The notes under the pieces were generated by a model. The model was given only the letters and a program-made list of their open reading frames with translations. It did no database searches and had not been told where the DNA came from. A program made the translations under genes and the position numbers. DNA of 37,018 nt, taken from assembly GCA_016217695.1 (NCBI GenBank), contig JACRHE010000001.1:1-37018 (forward strand), written 5' to 3'. Origin of the DNA: Nitrospirota bacterium (GTDB lineage Bacteria > Nitrospirota > Thermodesulfovibrionia > Thermodesulfovibrionales > UBA6898). How positions within the stretch are numbered: the first letter of the stretch is position 1; the number at the start of each line of letters is the position of its first letter. This document shows positions 33,466-37,018 of the stretch, in pieces.

Positions 33466-34911
33466 CTAGGCCTCTTCCTCAAGCCCCGGCAGAGCAATGC
33501 TCGCGGTTATTTTGTTTTCAATAAGGCACTGGAGCATCTCAAGTTCGTCCTTGTCAAACCAGGTTATGCCGCAGACATTGCAGCGGTCTATCTCGAGCAG
33601 ATATGCAAGGCTGTAGAACTTTCTGAACATAGTATTCCTGCATTTGGGACACTTCAGCGGATGGCTGAGCTTTATTGAAGCGCTGCGCAGTCTTCTGACC
33701 GTGAGGTTCCGCTGATTATCCGTCAGGACCGCCTTTGCCAGGGATCTTATCCTGTCTGTGCAGGGCACTTCCCTCCGCGCTAATATCCTCGGGATCTTGT
33801 TGTTTTCGACCATGATGCCGCCGCAGGAATAACACTGGTGGACCGTTGTCTTTTCGTAGGACATGACAAACAGGGATTCCTTGCAGGAAGGGCAGGCGAA
33901 AGAAGAGACCTCACCGGTGGGTGACATGTCCCCGGTCCCTGTATTTACCTCAGGTCTGACTTTAAGTGCCGACTTGTTCATATGCGCGATCATTAAAAGG
34001 GTCTTTATCCTTTTGCTGATCGGCGGATGAGTTGCCATCAGGTTTGACCACCACCCCTCTGATTCATCGAGTTCTCCGGGCTCCGGATTGACTATGCAGA
34101 GCATCTCGATACCGCTGCTGATGAGGCCTACCCCTGTCCAGCCCCTGGACAGGATATATAATACCTCTGCCATTGCAAGCGGATTGCGTGTCATGCGGAT
34201 GGATGCAGCATCAGCCCTGTACTCACGCTCTCTGGAGATGAGCATATTCAGCATCTGACTCAGCCTGACCAGAACCCAGAAAAGAAGGAAGGCAGGATGG
34301 TATCCCCTGTACTTCTCCTCGTCGATATTGCGGAGCTTCTCAAGAGCTGACGCGTACATCCCGAAAAAACTGGCAGCCACGGTTGTCTCCATGCAGTCAC
34401 CTGAAAGGATATGATAAGCCTCATGGGCCATAACAGCCTCCATCTGGGCGCGGCTGAGTTTTGAAAGCAGTCCTTCGGTTACTGCTATTACCGCCTCGCC
34501 GTTGAGGTCATCGACTGCCAGGGCGTTCATAGAAAGACTCGGAATGACCATGCAGCTCATCTTTCTGGTGTTTCCTGTGGCGATATGGAGTTCCTTGGTG
34601 ATGTTTATTAACTGCATATGCAGACTGTCTTCGGGGTCTGGGGGAGCTGCATCGAGCTGCCTGATCACTCTTTGGACAGCTCCGGATGCCGCAAACCAGA
34701 AATGCATCCCGCCTGCGATAAGAGAGAAGGCGAAGATGGCGGCAAGGTTGAGAGGGTTGGTTACTGAATAAAGAAAAAGAAAAGGAAAGATGACTGACAG
34801 GCCCAGCAACAAAAATATTGCGGCAAGGAAATAAAGACAGATAAGGGCGAGCAGAAGGACTCCGATCCTCCAGCTTTTCTGCTTCTCTATCTCGATGAAT
34901 GTCAGGGGCAT
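33466..34911 (-). CDS. M48 (HtpX-like) membrane protease with zinc-ribbon tail
   Basis: Membrane metalloprotease of 481 aa. Two TMs at about 15-75 are followed by SCMVIPSLSMNALAVDD and the zinc-binding helix VMAHEAYHILSGD (HExxH as HEAYH, near residue 164). The third-ligand helix EREYRADAASIRMTRNP follows, and THPPISKRIKTLL marks the family end. Residues about 330-475 hold two TFIIB-type zinc ribbons. The first is ACPSCKESLFVMSY with CYSCGG. The second is KCPKCRNTMFRKFY with CNVCGITWFDKDELEML. HtpX proteases degrade misfolded membrane proteins; the ribbons are an added substrate- or protein-binding part (inference). It lies 23 bp after lemA, a pair often found together. Confidence 0.93.
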   Translation of the reverse strand: MPLTFIEIEKQKSWRIGVLLLALICLYFLAAIFLLLGLSVIFPFLFLYSVTNPLNLAAIFAFSLIAGGMHFWFAASGAVQRVIRQLDAAPPDPEDSLHMQLINITKELHIATGNTRKMSCMVIPSLSMNALAVDDLNGEAVIAVTEGLLSKLSRAQMEAVMAHEAYHILSGDCMETTVAASFFGMYASALEKLRNIDEEKYRGYHPAFLLFWVLVRLSQMLNMLISREREYRADAASIRMTRNPLAMAEVLYILSRGWTGVGLISSGIEMLCIVNPEPGELDESEGWWSNLMATHPPISKRIKTLLMIAHMNKSALKVRPEVNTGTGDMSPTGEVSSFACPSCKESLFVMSYEKTTVHQCYSCGGIMVENNKIPRILARREVPCTDRIRSLAKAVLTDNQRNLTVRRLRSASIKLSHPLKCPKCRNTMFRKFYSLAYLLEIDRCNVCGITWFDKDELEMLQCLIENKITASIALPGLEEEA

Positions 34912-34934
34912 GGGTATTTAATGAAGGCCGGTAT

Positions 34935-35498
34935 TCATTTCGGTCGGGCGGACATATCGGCCTTCGGCAGGGCGCGGTCCTCTGCATCCGCAGAGAAATA
35001 TTCTGCAGGCCGGAAATGAAAGACAGAGGCGATAATGTTATCCGGGAATACCTCTATTTTCGTCCTGAAGTTTGCGACAAGGTCATTATAGAACTGCCGG
35101 GCAAAGGCGATGCGGTTTTCCGTTGTTGTAAGCTCTTCCTGAAGCCGCAGGACGTTTTCATTGGCCTTGAGGGTCGGGTAATTCTCGATCACTGCCAGGA
35201 GTCCTGACACTGCCTGGCTGAGCCCGATCTCAGAGACCGCTTTTTCATGAAAGCTGGAAGCTGACAGTGCCTTTGTTCTGGCCTTAACCACCTTTTCAAG
35301 GGTCTCCTGTTCAAAATCCATATAACCCTTGACTACAGTCACGAGATTGGGGATAAGATCATGTCGTCTCTTTAACTGAACATCGATCTGGTGCCATGCG
35401 TTTTTTACTTCCACGCGGAGCGTAATCAGTCTGTTATATGCCAGAACCGCCCAAGCCGGGGGTATGACAACTATAAACGCTATTAAAAACCATGTCAT
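34935..35498 (-). CDS. lemA: LemA family membrane protein
   Basis: A 187-aa protein with one N-terminal TM (MTWFLIAFIVVIPPAWAVLAY) and a helical cytoplasmic or periplasmic bundle. The LemA hallmark NRLITLRVEVKNAWHQIDVQLKRRHDLIPNLVTVVKGY is followed by EQETLEKVVKARTKAL. LLAVIENYPTLKANENVLRLQEELTTTENRIAFARQFYND is also present. The function is unclear in general; LemA genes are commonly adjacent to HtpX-like proteases, as here, implying a role in membrane-protein quality control. The stop and the protease start are separated by 23 bp. Confidence 0.95.
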   Translation of the reverse strand: MTWFLIAFIVVIPPAWAVLAYNRLITLRVEVKNAWHQIDVQLKRRHDLIPNLVTVVKGYMDFEQETLEKVVKARTKALSASSFHEKAVSEIGLSQAVSGLLAVIENYPTLKANENVLRLQEELTTTENRIAFARQFYNDLVANFRTKIEVFPDNIIASVFHFRPAEYFSADAEDRALPKADMSARPK

Positions 35499-35556
35499 TT
35501 GTGGACCGCCTTATTAAGAGTATCCTGCATACATTTCATTCTTAGGGCTGAACTAA

Positions 35557-36390
35557 TCAATTTTTGTCTTCTCCCATAAGACTCCGGTCATAGAGTTCTT
35601 TTTTGCTCAGGCCATACTGGACTGCAACGCGGCTGACCGCATCCTTACGCCTGATCCCCTTCTTCATGAGGCTGCCTATCTCCTTCAGCGCTTCGTCAGC
35701 CGACACGCCGCTCTCTCCCTGCCTGCCTTCAACTACAATTACATATTCCCCCATAATTCTGGAATCCCTGAGCCTTGCAGAGACTTCCGGAAGAGGACCC
35801 CTCTGCACCTCTTCATGGAGTTTTGTTATCTCCTTGATGACAACGGCCCTTCTCTGTCCGAATATCTCAGCCATATCTGCTATCGTATCGAGGACCCTGT
35901 GAGGCGCCTCATAAAAGACGACTGTTCTTTTTTCAAGGCTTAATTCTTCCAGGACCTTTTTTCTTTGAGTCTGCCTGGGAGGAAGGAACCCGGAAAAGAT
36001 GAATTCTTCAGTCGAAAAGCCTGCTACGGATAGCGCAGCTATGACGGCGGTCGGACCGGGGACAGGCACAACACGGATGCCTTCTTCTATCGCCTTCCTT
36101 ATCAGGACACCGCCGGGGTCTGAAATCCCTGGGGTGCCGGCATCCGATATCAGGGCGACTGACTGTCCTGACAGGAGCCTCTTTATGGTTTCTTCAGCCT
36201 TGATCTTTTCCTTTTCGCCCCAGTAGCTGATGAGCGGTTTTGAGATGCCGTAATGGGTCAGGAGCTTAAGGGAGTGGCGTGTATCTTCTGCAGCGATCAG
36301 GTCCACCTCTTTCAGTATGCGCAGCGCCCGGAGGGTAATGTCCTCGAGGTTGCCTATGGGCGTGGAGACTATGTAAAGGGTGCCTTTCAT
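35557..36390 (-). CDS. rsmI: 16S rRNA C1402 2'-O-methyltransferase RsmI
   Basis: SAM-dependent methyltransferase of 277 aa that modifies C1402 in the ribosomal P site. Tetrapyrrole-methylase-fold motifs are all present: LYIVSTPIGNLEDITLRAL at the N-terminus, LIAAEDTRHSLKLL, ALISDAGTPGISDPG near residue 82, VPVPGPTAVIAALSVAG, FSGFLPPR and TVVFYEAPHRV. A C-terminal helical segment (EALKEIGSLMKKGIRRKDAVSRVAVQYGLSKKELYDRSL) is typical. Length is normal. No strong RBS is seen before the ATG. It is 58 bp upstream of lemA in the same direction. Confidence 0.97.
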   Translation of the reverse strand: MKGTLYIVSTPIGNLEDITLRALRILKEVDLIAAEDTRHSLKLLTHYGISKPLISYWGEKEKIKAEETIKRLLSGQSVALISDAGTPGISDPGGVLIRKAIEEGIRVVPVPGPTAVIAALSVAGFSTEEFIFSGFLPPRQTQRKKVLEELSLEKRTVVFYEAPHRVLDTIADMAEIFGQRRAVVIKEITKLHEEVQRGPLPEVSARLRDSRIMGEYVIVVEGRQGESGVSADEALKEIGSLMKKGIRRKDAVSRVAVQYGLSKKELYDRSLMGEDKN

Positions 36391-36529
36391 ATAAATCTTA
36401 AGCTCGAATCTCTAAGCCCGAACAAATCCGGAATCATAAAAAGGTTCCGATAAAATTAACATTGAATTTGCTGCCATTCGACATTGTTTCGTATTTCGTG
36501 TTTGGTATTTCTGTTTTTTTGTCGCTGTT

Positions 36530-36781
36530 CTACTGGACATTCAGCATCTTCCTGAGCCTTTTGTCGGTTCTTATGATTTCATCAACATCATCACCTGCTA
36601 GCTCCCAGGTATAATCGTCTTTTGCCGACCTTTTCAGCTTTATCCTGACCGGCTTCTTCGTCTTTATCGGCTGGTGTTCTGGGTTATTTTTGAATACGAA
36701 ACCCTCCTTTTCCGCAGCAAAAATTCCGGTGCTGAGGCAAAGTAAAAACGGCAGGAGCGAAAATGCTGCTGACAGCCTCAT
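36530..36781 (-). CDS. Small secreted basic protein (83 aa)
   Basis: Predicted exported protein. A signal peptide (MRLSAAFSLLPFLLCLSTGIFAAE) is followed by about 60 mostly charged residues (KTKKPVRIKLKRSAKDDYTWELAGDDVDEIIRTDKRLRK). No family is recognised. Its ATG overlaps the TGA of the upstream zinc-ribbon gene by one base (TGATG), so the two are probably co-translated. The mature part looks like a small periplasmic domain. Confidence 0.8.
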   Translation of the reverse strand: MRLSAAFSLLPFLLCLSTGIFAAEKEGFVFKNNPEHQPIKTKKPVRIKLKRSAKDDYTWELAGDDVDEIIRTDKRLRKMLNVQ

Positions 36782-36969
36782 CAGAAAACAAGCCCCTGGT
36801 CAGGTTTGAATGACTTGATCGATGAAGTTATCCACCCGAGATCATATGACTGGCCGCAGTTAGGGCAGATGAGGCAGATCTTGACTCTGCCTTTACCCTT
36901 TGACCTCCTGAAAAAGACGTGAAATCCTTTTTTGTAGTCACAGCTCAAGCAAACCCTGAAGTCTTCCAT
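36781..36969 (-). CDS. Small zinc-ribbon protein (62 aa)
   Basis: A soluble 62-aa protein with two CxxC pairs, CLSCDYKKG near residue 7 and CPNCGQSYDLGW near residue 35, plus one more Cys (KICLI). The pairs are spaced for one structural zinc. A CAGGAG site before the ATG supports the start. The upstream partner, if any, lies beyond 37018. It overlaps the following small secreted protein gene by one base. The function is unknown; comparable ribbons act as adaptors in RNA or protein binding. Confidence 0.82.
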   Translation of the reverse strand: MEDFRVCLSCDYKKGFHVFFRRSKGKGRVKICLICPNCGQSYDLGWITSSIKSFKPDQGLVF

Positions 36970-37018
36970 TAGTAACTCCTGTATCTGTTGGTTATCGGAA
37001 ACCGCCTGTCACTGCCAA

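Noticed and set aside
36475-36525. TTTCGTATTTCGTGTTTGG low-complexity run before the small secreted gene
   Set aside because: Imperfect short direct repeats in A/T-rich spacer; too weak to call an element from one copy.

Overview
The window looks like a core-genome stretch from an uncultured, diderm (Gram-negative type) bacterium of moderate G+C. It encodes SurA-like periplasmic chaperones, lipoproteins, LolD/MacB-type ABC parts and many secreted proteins. PAS hybrid kinases, a c-type-heme sensor domain, PilZ, GatB and a c-di-AMP riboswitch together would fit Nitrospirota (Thermodesulfovibrionia-like) or Desulfobacterota. That placement is inference from gene content and was not computed. No phage, CRISPR array, rRNA or intact insertion sequence was seen.

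Layout. 1-1.05 kb: 3' end of gatB. 1.3-4.0 kb (-): large secreted protein with two FN3 domains and a Cys-rich phospholipase A2-like domain. 4.3-6.6 kb (+): heme-type (Tll0287/DUF3365) hybrid histidine kinase. 6.6-8.8 kb (-): OB-fold lipoprotein, FtsX-like permease and ABC ATPase, tightly overlapped. 9.1-10.5 kb (-): secreted seven-repeat beta-propeller with three DUF5648 repeats. 10.6 kb: tRNA-Ser(GGA). 11.0-12.7 kb (-): tsaD carrying a heptamer tandem repeat, a perfect terminator hairpin and a small secreted protein. 12.9-16.2 kb (+): REC-like/PilZ protein, then an overlapping CBS-tsaE-nadK-UDG run. 16.4-19.9 kb (+): HIT protein, a parvulin, a TPR/coiled-coil/SurA fusion and a duplicated Cys-motif protein. 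19.9-22.2 kb (-): brnT-brnA toxin-antitoxin pair coupled to a 581-aa membrane protein. 22.3-24.4 kb (-): kimA-type K+ transporter behind a ydaO (c-di-AMP) riboswitch with its own promoter and terminator. 24.4-26.2 kb (-): DRE-TIM aldolase and KDPG-type aldolase. 26.3-29.8 kb (-): Na,K-ATPase-like P-type ATPase and a tandem universal stress protein. 30.0-32.3 kb (+): second hybrid kinase. 32.3-37.0 kb (-): secreted protein, M48 protease with zinc ribbons, LemA, RsmI and two small proteins.

Themes. Ion and osmotic homeostasis is concentrated at 22-30 kb: a c-di-AMP-controlled K+ importer, a IIC-like P-type ATPase and a Usp. Envelope quality control is represented by the two SurA-like proteins, M48/LemA and the ABC/lipoprotein set. 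Both t6A genes (tsaD, tsaE) are present but in separate transcription units. The most unusual items are the BrnTA-membrane protein coupling with an apparently leaderless toxin mRNA, the PLA2-like secreted protein, the exact 50-residue duplication of a C4 motif, and two families of short dispersed intergenic repeats.
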